Shown: positions 35,784 through 45,117, numbered from the stretch's first letter. The stretch is DNA of 64,000 nucleotides from an uncultured Vampirovibrio sp. (GCA_910577515.1 CAJTLW010000003.1:186001-250000); one strand, 5' to 3'. A program made the numbers and translations. The notes: generated by a model not told the origin, from the sequence alone.

Positions 35784-36893
35784 TTAAATAGCAAGATATT
35801 CATATCCCAAAACATTATCTTGAAGCTCTTGTTTAGATATCATAACTTCATCATTTGAATTCCATGGGTTTACCATTGTAACAACATCCCCTTCAACCGA
35901 TTTTATGCTCCAGGCATGGTTATCATTATCCTTGGTTAAAACAACTGTCTGCCCGTAAATATCTTTTGCAAGAGTATCAAATCCCCAATTGTTATCAGGT
36001 TTTATATGCAGGCATGCTGCAGAATTATCCGGATTATATTCGATGCGGTCATAAAAGCTTTCTAAATTAAATCCTTTATCCTTTATAATTTTATAATCTG
36101 CGTTTTTTCCCACCATAAGGTATAAAATATCATTTGGGAAGCCGCCATTTAAAGGGTTGCCATTTTCACCATATAAAAACTCAGGCGCATTGCTTGCAAA
36201 TTTACTATCATCAACCCTTTTATCCTGCAAAGCTCTTAAGAATTTTTCAGCTGCAATTTCAAATAATAATACATCATCATCGCCGGTAGAATAGTTTTTG
36301 GATGCCCTTGCTTTATCCAAGTCTTCTGTTGTGACTTTGCAGGAAACTTTTACGCCTTTAAAGTATACTTTATAAGTGCCGTCCCCGTTATCTGTGATGG
36401 AATCTTTTATAATTTGCTTGCCCTCTTTTGAAAAGCTCAAACTATTTAGGCCGGCTAGAAGCCAGCAATCCCCTATTTTACCCTGGCTTGAAGCTTCAAT
36501 CTTTTTGTTGATGTTATATTTAGCTCCATCTTCAATTTCTTCTTCAGGCTTTGTATAGGTTTTTGTGCCATTTAATTTTTCAGCAACGGAATCTTTATTG
36601 TTTTTTATGAAATCTAATAATTCACCTAATGAATTGTCTGAATTTCCTTTATTTGGATCTGCATTTATAATTGTTGACATATCTGTGTTCGCAGCAACTG
36701 TTTGAAACTTGTAGCCGTTGATATCATCTTCAAAATCCTCGCAAATTTCCTCATAAGAGTTTTCATCGGTTTCATTTACAAGGGTTGCTACGCTTAATTG
36801 TGTATTTAAAATTTTATTATCAGAATCGTTGTTAAAATCAGATATTCCACTTGATTCCTTTGTATCAAGGATGGGACTACTTGATATTTGCAT
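35784..36893 (-). CDS. Calpain-like (C2 family) cysteine protease
   Basis: 369 residues. The catalytic Cys is in SSQGKIGDCWLLAGLNSLS (about 143), an excellent match to the calpain QGxxGDCWLLA box. The His is in DNDNHAWSIKSVEGD and the Asn in VTMVNPWNSNDE, both in family order. Between them is GGFPNDILYLMVG. About 130 polar, acidic residues precede the domain; there is no Sec signal (MQISSSPILDTKESSGISDF). No calcium-binding EF-hand or C2 domain follows. It may act on host or cell proteins. A TTACATAACTT box (36980) and a U-tract leader lie upstream. Confidence 0.87.
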   Translation of the reverse strand: MQISSSPILDTKESSGISDFNNDSDNKILNTQLSVATLVNETDENSYEEICEDFEDDINGYKFQTVAANTDMSTIINADPNKGNSDNSLGELLDFIKNNKDSVAEKLNGTKTYTKPEEEIEDGAKYNINKKIEASSQGKIGDCWLLAGLNSLSFSKEGKQIIKDSITDNGDGTYKVYFKGVKVSCKVTTEDLDKARASKNYSTGDDDVLLFEIAAEKFLRALQDKRVDDSKFASNAPEFLYGENGNPLNGGFPNDILYLMVGKNADYKIIKDKGFNLESFYDRIEYNPDNSAACLHIKPDNNWGFDTLAKDIYGQTVVLTKDNDNHAWSIKSVEGDVVTMVNPWNSNDEVMISKQELQDNVLGYEYLAI

Positions 36894-36979
36894 TAATTTC
36901 TCTCTTAAAAAATCTCTCTTTATATATGTATATAAAGTATATATGTTTTAGATAATTGATAAATTTTTAAAATTTTGTT

Positions 36980-36999
36980 TTACATAACTTAATAAACTA
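36980..36999 (-). promoter_or_regulatory. Weak member of the TTACA-AA-TTAATAAACT box set
   Basis: TTACATAACTTAATAAACTA matches TTACAAAAGTTAATAAACTG at 15518-15537 in 17 of 20 bases, about 87 bases before the calpain start. Confidence 0.35.
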
Positions 37000-37015
37000 C
37001 GTAATTTTTTACAAC

Positions 37016-37050
37016 AAAAAACCCTTGAAACTTAATTCAAGGGTTTTTTA
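37016..37050 (-). terminator. Rho-independent terminator of tuf
   Basis: ACCCTTGAA and TTCAAGGGT pair around ACTTAA, flanked by A and T runs. Confidence 0.9.
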
Positions 37051-37082
37051 AATTTATTTAGTTTAAGTGTGTTTTAAAACTA

Positions 37083-38291
37083 CTATTCAGTAATTTTATC
37101 TACAACACCTGCGCCAACTGTTCTTCCGCCTTCTCTGATAGCGAATCTCATACCTTGTTCGATAGCTACAGGAGCGATAAGTTCAACGTCCATAACTACG
37201 TTATCACCAGGCATTACCATTTCGCCGTCAAATTTAATTGAACCGGTTACGTCAGTTGTTCTGATGTAGAACTGAGGACGGTATCCAGGGAAGAATGGAG
37301 TGTGACGTCCACCTTCATCTTTTGTTAAAACGTAAACGTTAGCAGTGAATTTTGTGTGAGGGTGAATTGAACCCGGTTTTGCAAGAACTTGACCTCTTTG
37401 GATATCTTTTTTATCGATACCACGAAGTAAAGCACCAATGTTATCACCTGCTTGACCTTGGTCAAGAAGTTTTCTGAACATTTCAACACCGGTTACAGTT
37501 GATTTTTTAGTTTCGCCGAAACCAACGATTTCAACTTCATCACCAACTTTAACAATACCACGTTCTACTCTGCCTGTAGCAACAGTACCACGACCTGTGA
37601 TTGAGAATACGTCTTCAACAGGCATTAAGAAAGGTTTGTCTAAGTCACGAACAGGGGTTGGGATGTAGCTGTCAATAGCATCCATAAGTTCCCAAATTTT
37701 ATCAACCCATTTGTCTTCGCCGCGTTTTACTGATGAATTTGCTTGAACTGCTTCTAAAGCTTTTAAAGCTGAACCTTTGATGAAAGGAATATTGTCGCCG
37801 TCAAATTCATAAGAACTTAACATTTCGCGAACTTCCATTTCAACCAATTCAAGAAGTTCTTCATCATCAACCATATCGCATTTGTTCATAAATACAACTA
37901 GTCTTGGAACACCAACTTGGCGAGCAAGAAGAATGTGTTCACGAGTTTGAGGCATTGCACCGTCTGTTGCAGCAACTACAAGAATTGCGCCGTCCATTTG
38001 AGCAGCACCTGTAATCATGTTTTTAACATAGTCCGCGTGGCCTGGGCAGTCAACGTGCGCATAGTGTCTTGTACCTGTTTCATATTCTACGTGTGCAGTT
38101 GAAATGGTGATACCACGTGCTTTTTCTTCCGGAGCAGCATCGATTTCGTCGAATTTTTTAGCTTCTGCTTGACCTGCAGCAGCCATACATCCGGTGATAG
38201 CAGCTGTTAACGTTGTTTTACCGTGGTCAACGTGACCAATAGTACCAACGTTTACGTGCGGCTTGGTTCTTTCAAATTTTTCTCTAGCCAT
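37083..38291 (-). CDS. tuf: Elongation factor Tu
   Basis: 402 residues. G1 is [18 protein letters not shown]2 is [16 protein letters not shown]3 is [21 protein letters not shown]4 is [10 protein letters not shown] and G5 is GSALKALE. Domain II/III features include [19 protein letters not shown] and the closing [21 protein letters not shown] lies upstream of the ATG. It delivers aminoacyl-tRNA to the ribosome. Just upstream on the same strand are tRNA-Tyr, tRNA-Thr(GGT) and tRNA-Thr(TGT), a tRNA-tuf operon like E. coli thrU-tyrU-glyT-thrT-tufB. Confidence 0.99.
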   Translation of the reverse strand: MAREKFERTKPHVNVGTIGHVDHGKTTLTAAITGCMAAAGQAEAKKFDEIDAAPEEKARGITISTAHVEYETGTRHYAHVDCPGHADYVKNMITGAAQMDGAILVVAATDGAMPQTREHILLARQVGVPRLVVFMNKCDMVDDEELLELVEMEVREMLSSYEFDGDNIPFIKGSALKALEAVQANSSVKRGEDKWVDKIWELMDAIDSYIPTPVRDLDKPFLMPVEDVFSITGRGTVATGRVERGIVKVGDEVEIVGFGETKKSTVTGVEMFRKLLDQGQAGDNIGALLRGIDKKDIQRGQVLAKPGSIHPHTKFTANVYVLTKDEGGRHTPFFPGYRPQFYIRTTDVTGSIKFDGEMVMPGDNVVMDVELIAPVAIEQGMRFAIREGGRTVGAGVVDKITE

Positions 38292-38364
38292 AAGATTTAA
38301 TTCTCCTTTTGTAATATTTATTAGGGTTTTTATTTTTGATTGGTTGGTAATACTTTATAAAAAA

Positions 38365-38447
38365 TGGGCAGAGGTGGATTCGAACCACCGTAGTCTCGCG
38401 ACGGCAGATTTACAGTCTGCTCCCTTTAGCCACTCGGGCATCTACCC
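38365..38447 (-). tRNA. tRNA-Tyr (anticodon GTA)
   Basis: 83 bases with acceptor arms GGGTAGA / TCTGCCC, anticodon arm GCAGACTGTAAATCTGC with GTA, and a long variable arm (GTCGCGAGAC) as expected for class II tRNA-Tyr. CCA is not encoded. Confidence 0.95.
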
Positions 38448-38490
38448 ATATTATTTGATTTTTAATGTTCAAGTATTTGGCAATTTAATT

Positions 38491-38562
38491 TGCCCATGAC
38501 GAGATTTGAACTCGTGGCCTCTCCCTTACCAAGGGAGTGCGCTACCCCTGCGCCACATGGGC
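38491..38562 (-). tRNA. tRNA-Thr (anticodon GGT)
   Basis: 72 bases. Acceptor GCCCATG pairs with CATGGGC; the anticodon arm is CTCCC-TTGGTAA-GGGAG. It is between tRNA-Tyr and the second tRNA-Thr. CCA is not encoded. Confidence 0.95.
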
Positions 38563-38581
38563 CTGTTCAATTTTAAAAATT

Positions 38582-38653
38582 AGCCGATGATGGGACTCGA
38601 ACCCGCAACCTACGGTTTACAAAACCGTTGCTCTACCATTGAGCTACATCGGC
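38582..38653 (-). tRNA. tRNA-Thr (anticodon TGT)
   Basis: 72 bases. Acceptor GCCGATG pairs with CATCGGC; the anticodon arm is ACGGT-TTTGTAA-ACCGT. It is first in the tRNA-tuf transcript, with the promoter about 64 bases upstream. CCA is not encoded. Confidence 0.95.
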
Positions 38654-38716
38654 ATTTTTCTATTGTTCCGTGACTTGTAAATTAAACCATCAACAAATCG
38701 CTTTTTCAATAGCAAC

Positions 38717-38745
38717 ATGTTATTCAAGACAAACGAAACTGTCAA
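38717..38745 (-). promoter_or_regulatory. Consensus sigma70 promoter of the tRNA-tuf operon
   Basis: On the minus strand, TTGACA (38745-38740), a 17-base spacer and TAACAT (38722-38717). It is the clearest -35/-10 pair in the window. Confidence 0.8.
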
Positions 38746-38767
38746 GTGATTTTTATTCAAATCTTGA

Positions 38768-39688
38768 TTATTTTATAAAAATATCAACCAAATCATTGAT
38801 ACAAGATTTTATCCAAAACCTGATTAAAAGCTTGCTATCCTTTAAATATCCGATACAAAAATCAAAAAAAACCTTTTTATTTTTAAATTTTTTAAATTTT
38901 CTATACCAAAAAAGACAAATATTTAGACAATTTTCTTTATAAATATTTTCTATGTTTGAGAAATATTCATATTCCCTTGCAATTTTATCGCTGGAAACCA
39001 GTGCAAAAATAGTAGATTTTATAAGGTTTTCTTTTTCACTCAGGGCTTTGTAGCCTCTTCTATAATAATAAACAGGTCTGTCGCATAAAAGAATTTTTTG
39101 AGCTTTTAAAACTCCTTTATAAAAAAACGGCAAATCTTCTGCAAGACTTTCTCCTATAAATTCAATTTCATTTTCTGTTAAAAATTTTTTATTATATGCC
39201 TTTGCCCAAGGTTCAAAATTTCCTTTTAAAACCTCACCTTCAGTATTTTTAATGTTTAAAAAACCGCCCTTTCTTTTAAATTTTTTTAAAGGAAAACAAA
39301 ATTTTGTTTTTTTACCTTCTTTAATTGCATAGTAAGGCGCCTGAATAATATCCGCTTCCAAAAGTTTATTTGCATCATAAAAGGTTGAAAGCGCATTTTT
39401 TTCCAAAATATCATCCGAATCAAGAAAGACGATATATTCGCCCACAGCTTTTTTTATGCCAAAATTTCTACTATATGCGGCACCTGAATTTTCATTATTA
39501 AAAATTTTTAATCTGTCATCTTTAAATTCTTTTAAAATTTCACTGGTTTTATCAAATGAGCCGTCATTTATGACTATTACTTCAAATGAGCCTGAAAAAT
39601 TCTGCTCCAAAGCGCTTTTAACGCATTTTTTAATATATTTTTCCTGATTAAAAGCAGGAATAATTATACTAAAATCCAATTTATTCAT
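38768..39688 (-). CDS. Family 2 glycosyltransferase
   Basis: 306 residues. The GT-A start is FSIIIPAFNQEKYIKKCVKS with VIVINDGSFDKTSEIL, and the metal-binding DxD is in EYIVFLDSDDILEKNAL (about 91). GNFEPWAKAYNKKFLTENEI and DLPFFYKGVLKAQ are common in capsule/LPS GT2 enzymes of the WcaA/EpsJ type. The C-terminus is basic and aromatic without a clear membrane helix. It transfers a sugar in surface glycan synthesis; donor unknown. The ATG has no ribosome site; TAAAAT ends six bases before it, so the message is probably leaderless. Confidence 0.88.
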   Translation of the reverse strand: MNKLDFSIIIPAFNQEKYIKKCVKSALEQNFSGSFEVIVINDGSFDKTSEILKEFKDDRLKIFNNENSGAAYSRNFGIKKAVGEYIVFLDSDDILEKNALSTFYDANKLLEADIIQAPYYAIKEGKKTKFCFPLKKFKRKGGFLNIKNTEGEVLKGNFEPWAKAYNKKFLTENEIEFIGESLAEDLPFFYKGVLKAQKILLCDRPVYYYRRGYKALSEKENLIKSTIFALVSSDKIAREYEYFSNIENIYKENCLNICLFWYRKFKKFKNKKVFFDFCIGYLKDSKLLIRFWIKSCINDLVDIFIK

Positions 39689-39774
39689 GATTTAATTTTA
39701 CAATAAATTTGTATGTTGTATAATAAGTTTATATTATTAATAATTGTGAAAATGGGATTTTAAGAAAAGAATAG

Positions 39775-42573
39775 ATGAGAGTTATTCAAACTAAAAACGA
39801 TACTATAAGGCTTATATTTAACCCCAAAACAGACGGGCTTTGCCTTTCTGATTTTTTAATTGTAAGGGATGGTAAAGATAATTTTCTAGCTCAAATTGTT
39901 GAAATTTATGATGATAAATTTAATCAGGAAGAAAACGTTGCAAGTATAAAGCTTGTTTATAGAATTTTACCCGATTATCAAGTTGTACCTTATGATAATT
40001 TCACTCCGTCGCGCGAATGTGAAATTGCAAAAATTAAGCCCGAAGAAATTGAAAAATGTTTGAATATTGATAAAACTACTGTTCCATTTGGAGTTTCTAC
40101 AAAAAATAACAGAATAGTAAATGTTAATCTTGATTTTTTCAACAACAATGCGGTTGTTTTTGCGGATAAACTTGATGAAGTTAATTGTGCTTTTGAAAAT
40201 ATAGCCCAAAAATTAAAAGCTCATAAAAAAGTTGTAGCTATTGATTATACGGGAAATTTAAATATTAAAAATGCAAAAAGAATTAAAGCGCATGATGATT
40301 TTAAACTTCCGCTTGATTATTATTCTCTCGATTATATCTGGGAAAAAGCCCTGAAAGAAGCTACTCCTGAAGCTGAATTTGAGTTAGAAGAAATGTTCAG
40401 CGAATTGAAAAAATTTGTAGAAACTACAGAGGATAAGTATATCCCGTTTCCAAGGTTTATAAAGGTTATAGAACAACAATACAAAGCAACTCCGGTATCT
40501 GAGCTAAAGCTTCTTTTAACCAGATTAAAAAGATATTATAACGATGGGCTTTTTAGCCGCTCTAAAAAAGAGTTTCAGGCAGTTTCAAAGGCTGTTCAAA
40601 AAGAAAATGTTATAATTATTGATTTTTCAAACCTTAAGCTTGAATGGCATAAAGAATTTCTTGAATTTGTTGTAAGGCAAATAAGAGATTATGACAGTTA
40701 TTTGTTGTTAAGATTAAATGAAAATAATTCAAACCCTGAATTTATAAATAATCTTTACCTTAAAAACCCAAAAATTAGCATTATTCCAAGCATTTCCTAC
40801 GGTTTTGTAAAAATGCCTCAGGTGATGGAATATGCAAGAAACTATATCTTATATAAAACCTTAAACCCGAGGCGTGATTTTGGCTTTGCAAATTCACAAA
40901 TTGCAGCATTAAATTCTTCATCATTCTTAATATTTGGGAAAGACACGATGGACTTTATGTTCACGCTTAAAAACTATATTTATGATGAAGAAGATACAAA
41001 TAAGATTGAAGATAAAAAAATATATATAGACCTTAATCTTGAGCTAGAAGAGATGACCTCTGTTGAGCTTTTAGAGGGTAATTTTGACATCAAAAACCTT
41101 CAAATTCAAAATAATCAAAAAAGATTAGCAGATGAAGTTGCAATTGATGATATTTTACCAGGCTATGAACAAAATAGGGCTGAAGCCCAAAATGCTGCAA
41201 ATACTGAAGCTTTACTAGATGAAGATGCAGCAAAAGAAGAAGCTCCAACCACTGATGTTGAAGCTTTTGAACAAGCTGAAATTGCAGAAACAAAACTTTC
41301 TGATAATGAAACTATAGAGGAAGAAGCCGAAGAAGAGGTTGTTGATGTTCCTTATACTTTAGAAGAAGTTAGTGTATCTGATGATAATTTATCAAAAGAA
41401 GAAAATGCAGCCATAATAGAAGAAGATGTGCAGGAAGCTGTAAATGAAGAGACAGATTTAAATGATGAGCAAAGTACAAATGTAGCTGAACTTATTGAAG
41501 CAAGTCTTAAAAATGATGAAGAGTATATAAAAGAAATTTCTTCTGATAAAGAAAATGAAATTCCGATAAAAGAAGATGAATTGGATTATTTTGTAAATCC
41601 TGAAGCTTCAAAGGAAGAAGTTATAACATCAAAAATGATAACAGATGCCATTATAACTGAAAATCTTGCAGATGAAATTGAAGCGCAAACAAAAGACACT
41701 CAAAATAATGATGTTGTTTTAAAAAAAAATTCAGAATCAGATGAAGAGCTGGTAAATAAAGAAATACCGGAAGAAAGCACGCAGTATTCAAAAACCACTG
41801 AAATCAATGCAAATGATGCAAAGATACAAGAAGCTGAAAGTCTTAACCCTGTTGCATCTGAGCCTGAAATGATGAAAGAGCCTGTTGCAGCTGAAGAGCA
41901 AATTGAAAAACAAAAAGAAGAAAATGCACAGAAAAATATTGAAGAGCAAAAAGAAGATGATAATAAAGAAACTCTTGAAAGCATAAAGCAAGAGGCACAT
42001 GAAGCCTTGCAGGAAGAAGTTCTCCAAAAAGAAGCTGAAAATAATACTGCCGTACAAAAAGAAGCTGTTTTGGCTAAAAAACAAAACCCTGATGAGGCTA
42101 TAATTATAGTTAAAGAAAAGCCAAATCTTTTAATTGATGATTTCAGCGAAGAAAAAGAAGAAGAAAAAGAAGAAGAAAAAGAAGAAGAAAAAGAAGACAT
42201 TTCTTTGAAGGAACTGGCTCAAAAATCAATTGAAGCAAGGTTTGATGAAGTTATTAAAGAAACAAGAAAACCTGAAATAAATAATAAAAACCAGCTTAAA
42301 ATTAATGAAAATATTACAATTGACATTAATGATATAAAAAATAAAGATGACAGCACCCAGTCTGCCCTTCCTATTTTTAAAAACAATAAAGAAGAGGAAG
42401 ATGCACCTGAATACAATTTTGTTGAAGGAATGAAAGTAACTCACGAAAAATACGGTGCAGGAAGTATTATAAAAGTTGTAAAATATTCAAACAGATGTCT
42501 TTTACAGATTGAATTTGAGCAAACCGGAAAAAGGCTTTTAGATCCGAAAATTGCAAAAATTAAACCTTTCTAA
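39775..42573 (+). CDS. HAS-barrel/HerA-like pseudo-ATPase with acidic linker and C-terminal UvrD-tail-like domain
   Basis: 932 residues. Residues 1-75 (IRLIFNPKTDGLCLSDFLIV and a following barrel) resemble a HAS-barrel, found in HerA/DUF87 ATPases. The next part keeps the order of a HerA core but without a P-loop: NNNAVVFADKLDEVNCAFEN replaces GxTGSGKS, followed by VVAIDYTGNLN in the Walker-B position and NVIIIDFSNLKLEWHKEF. Residues about 445-865 are very acidic, low-complexity, with four EEKE units. The last 48 residues (GMKVTHEKYGAGSIIKVVK, then LQIEFEQTGKRLLDP) match the Tudor-like tail of UvrD/PcrA. A scaffold at DNA or RNA polymerase is a possibility. Family calls are by eye. Confidence 0.5.
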   Translation: MRVIQTKNDTIRLIFNPKTDGLCLSDFLIVRDGKDNFLAQIVEIYDDKFNQEENVASIKLVYRILPDYQVVPYDNFTPSRECEIAKIKPEEIEKCLNIDKTTVPFGVSTKNNRIVNVNLDFFNNNAVVFADKLDEVNCAFENIAQKLKAHKKVVAIDYTGNLNIKNAKRIKAHDDFKLPLDYYSLDYIWEKALKEATPEAEFELEEMFSELKKFVETTEDKYIPFPRFIKVIEQQYKATPVSELKLLLTRLKRYYNDGLFSRSKKEFQAVSKAVQKENVIIIDFSNLKLEWHKEFLEFVVRQIRDYDSYLLLRLNENNSNPEFINNLYLKNPKISIIPSISYGFVKMPQVMEYARNYILYKTLNPRRDFGFANSQIAALNSSSFLIFGKDTMDFMFTLKNYIYDEEDTNKIEDKKIYIDLNLELEEMTSVELLEGNFDIKNLQIQNNQKRLADEVAIDDILPGYEQNRAEAQNAANTEALLDEDAAKEEAPTTDVEAFEQAEIAETKLSDNETIEEEAEEEVVDVPYTLEEVSVSDDNLSKEENAAIIEEDVQEAVNEETDLNDEQSTNVAELIEASLKNDEEYIKEISSDKENEIPIKEDELDYFVNPEASKEEVITSKMITDAIITENLADEIEAQTKDTQNNDVVLKKNSESDEELVNKEIPEESTQYSKTTEINANDAKIQEAESLNPVASEPEMMKEPVAAEEQIEKQKEENAQKNIEEQKEDDNKETLESIKQEAHEALQEEVLQKEAENNTAVQKEAVLAKKQNPDEAIIIVKEKPNLLIDDFSEEKEEEKEEEKEEEKEDISLKELAQKSIEARFDEVIKETRKPEINNKNQLKINENITIDINDIKNKDDSTQSALPIFKNNKEEEDAPEYNFVEGMKVTHEKYGAGSIIKVVKYSNRCLLQIEFEQTGKRLLDPKIAKIKPF
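42148..42195 (+). repeat. Four tandem 12-base repeats (GAAGAAAAAGAA)
   Basis: Four exact copies encode EEKE units in the acidic linker of the preceding gene. Exact repetition makes copy-number variation likely. Confidence 0.9.
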
Positions 42574-42610
42574 ACCAAGGCTTAATAAATTTAATGCAAC
42601 TAAAAAACAA

Positions 42611-43516
42611 CTATTTGCTGCTCATTTCAATATACTGTACAGCTTCTTCAATAGTATCAAACACTCTTATAACATTGTTTAAAAATACGTAATTTAAAGC
42701 CTTTAATACATCTTCAGAAGGTTTTACTATAATGAACATCCCGTTTCTTTGGGCGGTTGCTTTATAAACTTCAGCAAAAACCCCTGCATAATTATCTGAA
42801 AATATTTTTACATATTCCATATTAAAGATAATATTGGGTTTTCCTGTTAAAACATCTGTGTTTACTTCTTTTACAATGTTATCGATATATGTTTTGTGGT
42901 TAATTTTATAAATTGATAAAACACAAATATCATCATTAATGTAATATTTTTGAAACTCTTCATTGCTTGTTTTTGAAACAGAGTTTGAAATAAATTTCAT
43001 AACCTTTTCATGCCAATCAGGCTGCTTTGGAATAAATTCATCTACACCCAAAGTGTAGCACTGTTGAACCATTTGTTTATCATCTGTTCCTGAAACAACA
43101 AGTGTTTTAAAACTCTTATTTTCTTCATTTTTAAGCCTGTTTGCTTCTTCAACAACGGCAAACCCGTCTTTAGCATCCGGCAAAAATAAATCTACAATTA
43201 AATAATCGAAATGTTTTTTCTTAAATTCTGAAATTGCTTCTTCTTTATTCCTTGCAACATAAACATTCATACCAATTTTCTTTAGCATGGATGTTAATTG
43301 GAAAATAGACAATTCCATATCATCTACAATTAACACGTTTAAGTTTTCTGCTGTAAAGAAACTTAAAGGATAATTAAAAAAGTTTAATTTCCTCTCAATT
43401 GCAATTAATGCTCTTGATACGGTGTTTTCATCGGCCACATCAGGATTAGCATCAATTCCTGAAATCTTAATTAAATTAAAAAGCTGTTCTTTACTTAAAA
43501 CAATTTCATTTGCCAT
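42611..43516 (-). CDS. Response regulator with receiver and STAS-like output domain
   Basis: 301 residues. About 58 N-terminal residues of unknown type precede a receiver domain: NVLIVDDMELSIFQL (acidic pair), DYLIVDLFLPDAKDG (phospho-Asp), TLVVSGTD and DEFIPKQPDW (Lys). From about residue 190 the chain follows a STAS fold: CVLSIYKINHKTYIDNIVKE, NIIFNMEYVKIFSDNYAGVF, FIIVKPSEDVLKALNYVFLN and RVFDTIEEAVQYIEM. The usual STAS phospho-Ser position reads S-D-N-Y. Such proteins control sigma-factor or stress signalling by partner switching. No kinase is adjacent. Confidence 0.75.
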   Translation of the reverse strand: MANEIVLSKEQLFNLIKISGIDANPDVADENTVSRALIAIERKLNFFNYPLSFFTAENLNVLIVDDMELSIFQLTSMLKKIGMNVYVARNKEEAISEFKKKHFDYLIVDLFLPDAKDGFAVVEEANRLKNEENKSFKTLVVSGTDDKQMVQQCYTLGVDEFIPKQPDWHEKVMKFISNSVSKTSNEEFQKYYINDDICVLSIYKINHKTYIDNIVKEVNTDVLTGKPNIIFNMEYVKIFSDNYAGVFAEVYKATAQRNGMFIIVKPSEDVLKALNYVFLNNVIRVFDTIEEAVQYIEMSSK

Positions 43517-43568
43517 ACCTTATATTATACAATATTTTTCAAAAAAACAAAACAAGAAAAAATAATGA

Positions 43569-43574
43569 TATAAT
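43569..43574 (+). promoter_or_regulatory. Extended -10 promoter (TGATATAAT) of the phosphohexomutase gene
   Basis: TGATATAAT at 43566-43574, 44 bases before the ATG at 43618. No strong -35 seen. Confidence 0.5.
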
Positions 43575-43617
43575 AGATTTGAAGGATAAAAATAATAAAC
43601 ATTATAAAGAGGATATG

Positions 43618-45117
43618 ATGGAAACTAAACTAAACACAAGCGCTTTTGGAAAAAATGATATAAGAGGGATATTCCCATCCGCTGTAAATTCTGAGGTTTT
43701 TTTCAGTGCAGCAATTGGTTATGTACGTTTTGCAATAAATACCTTTAAAGAAAAAGGAATAACAAAACGTGCTGATGAATTTTGTTTCTGCGTTTGTATG
43801 GATGCAAGGCTCCATTCTAAAGAATTGAAGGATGCCGTGATAAACGGGCTTACATCCTATGGTGCAAATGTTATAGATATAGGTTTGGCGCCAACGCCGT
43901 TAGGTTATTTTAGCGAGTTTGCAAAAATACCTGATGAAATTTTAGAAGGGCATAAAATAAATGGCGCCCTTATAATTACAGCCTCTCACAATCCTTCTGA
44001 ATATAACGGTCTTAAAATGACATTTAATAAATCAAGCCTCACGGAAGATGATATTAAAGAAGTAAAAAAAGAAAGCGAAAAAGCTTATGAAATGCTTAAA
44101 GAAAGCAGGCTTCCCTACCTTCAAAAAGGCTTTGTGAAAGAGTTTAACCTCGTTGAAGTGTATCAGGAAAAGCTTCTTGATGGCTTTTCAAAATGCGCTT
44201 CCGGTTTAAAAATAGTTGTAGATAGCGCAAATGCAACTGGTGGAATTGTTGCACCTAAAATATACCGCGAAATGGGGGCTGAAGTTATAGAGCTTTATTC
44301 TGACCCTGACGGCCATTTTCCAAACCACCACCCGAATCCATCGGATGAATCTACCCTTGATGATATAAAACATGCTGTGCTTCAGGAAGAGGCAGATTTT
44401 GGTATAGCATTTGATGGTGATTCAGATAGAATAGGCGTTATTGATTCAAAAGGAAAAATGGTCACAGGAGATAAATTGCTTTTAATCTATGCGCTTGATT
44501 TAATTAATTCTCTTAAAAGCAGGGGCGAAAAGCCTGCTGTAGTATCCGAAGTAAAATGTTCGCAAGTTTTATACGATACCATCAATGAAAATGGCGGAAA
44601 TGCCATAATGTATAAAACAGGGCATGGTTATATAAAATCTAAAATGAAAGAAGCAAATGCACTTTTAGCTGGCGAGATGAGCGGCCATATTTTCTTTAAA
44701 GACAGATACTATGGTTTTGATGATGCTATATATGCCGGCATGCGCTTGATTGAAATTGTTTCAAAAAATAAAAAACAAAACCCGAAATTCAAGGTGGAAG
44801 ATTTGCTTGAACCGTTTAATAAAGTATTCATCTCAAAAGAAATTCGCCTGAAATGCCCGAATGAACTAAAAAAAGAAGTTTTAAACGAACTGAAAAATCA
44901 TGTTGATGATAAACTCTTTAATTCAAAAATAAAAGATATTGTTACCTTAGATGGTATGAGAATAATTTTTGAAGATGGTTTTGCTCTAATCAGGCAATCA
45001 AATACAGAGCCTGTTTTTACAATGCGTTTTGAAGCAAAAACAAAAGAAAAATGTGATTGTTATCAGGATGCTCTGGTAAGCTTAACAGAAAAACTTGTGG
45101 AAAAATTCTCATCCTAA
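43618..45117 (+). CDS. Phosphomannomutase/phosphoglucomutase
   Basis: 499 residues from the ATG at 43618. AGAGG lies five bases upstream; an ATG directly before it and a longer frame back to 43510 lack that spacing. The phosphoserine loop is ALIITASHNPSEYNGLK, the metal loop is IAFDGDSDRIGVID, the sugar loop is AGEMSGHIFFKDRYYGFDDA and the phosphate loop is IRQSNTEPVFTMRFEAK. It interconverts mannose (or glucose) 6- and 1-phosphate and could feed ManC. The stop codon lies in a 16-base direct repeat bordering a REP-like element. Confidence 0.93.
   Translation: METKLNTSAFGKNDIRGIFPSAVNSEVFFSAAIGYVRFAINTFKEKGITKRADEFCFCVCMDARLHSKELKDAVINGLTSYGANVIDIGLAPTPLGYFSEFAKIPDEILEGHKINGALIITASHNPSEYNGLKMTFNKSSLTEDDIKEVKKESEKAYEMLKESRLPYLQKGFVKEFNLVEVYQEKLLDGFSKCASGLKIVVDSANATGGIVAPKIYREMGAEVIELYSDPDGHFPNHHPNPSDESTLDDIKHAVLQEEADFGIAFDGDSDRIGVIDSKGKMVTGDKLLLIYALDLINSLKSRGEKPAVVSEVKCSQVLYDTINENGGNAIMYKTGHGYIKSKMKEANALLAGEMSGHIFFKDRYYGFDDAIYAGMRLIEIVSKNKKQNPKFKVEDLLEPFNKVFISKEIRLKCPNELKKEVLNELKNHVDDKLFNSKIKDIVTLDGMRIIFEDGFALIRQSNTEPVFTMRFEAKTKEKCDCYQDALVSLTEKLVEKFSS

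Noticed and set aside
41700..42200. Minus-strand Ser/Phe-rich reading frames opposite the acidic linker
   Set aside because: They are the complement of GAA/GAG-rich codons of a real gene; composition alone keeps the frame open.
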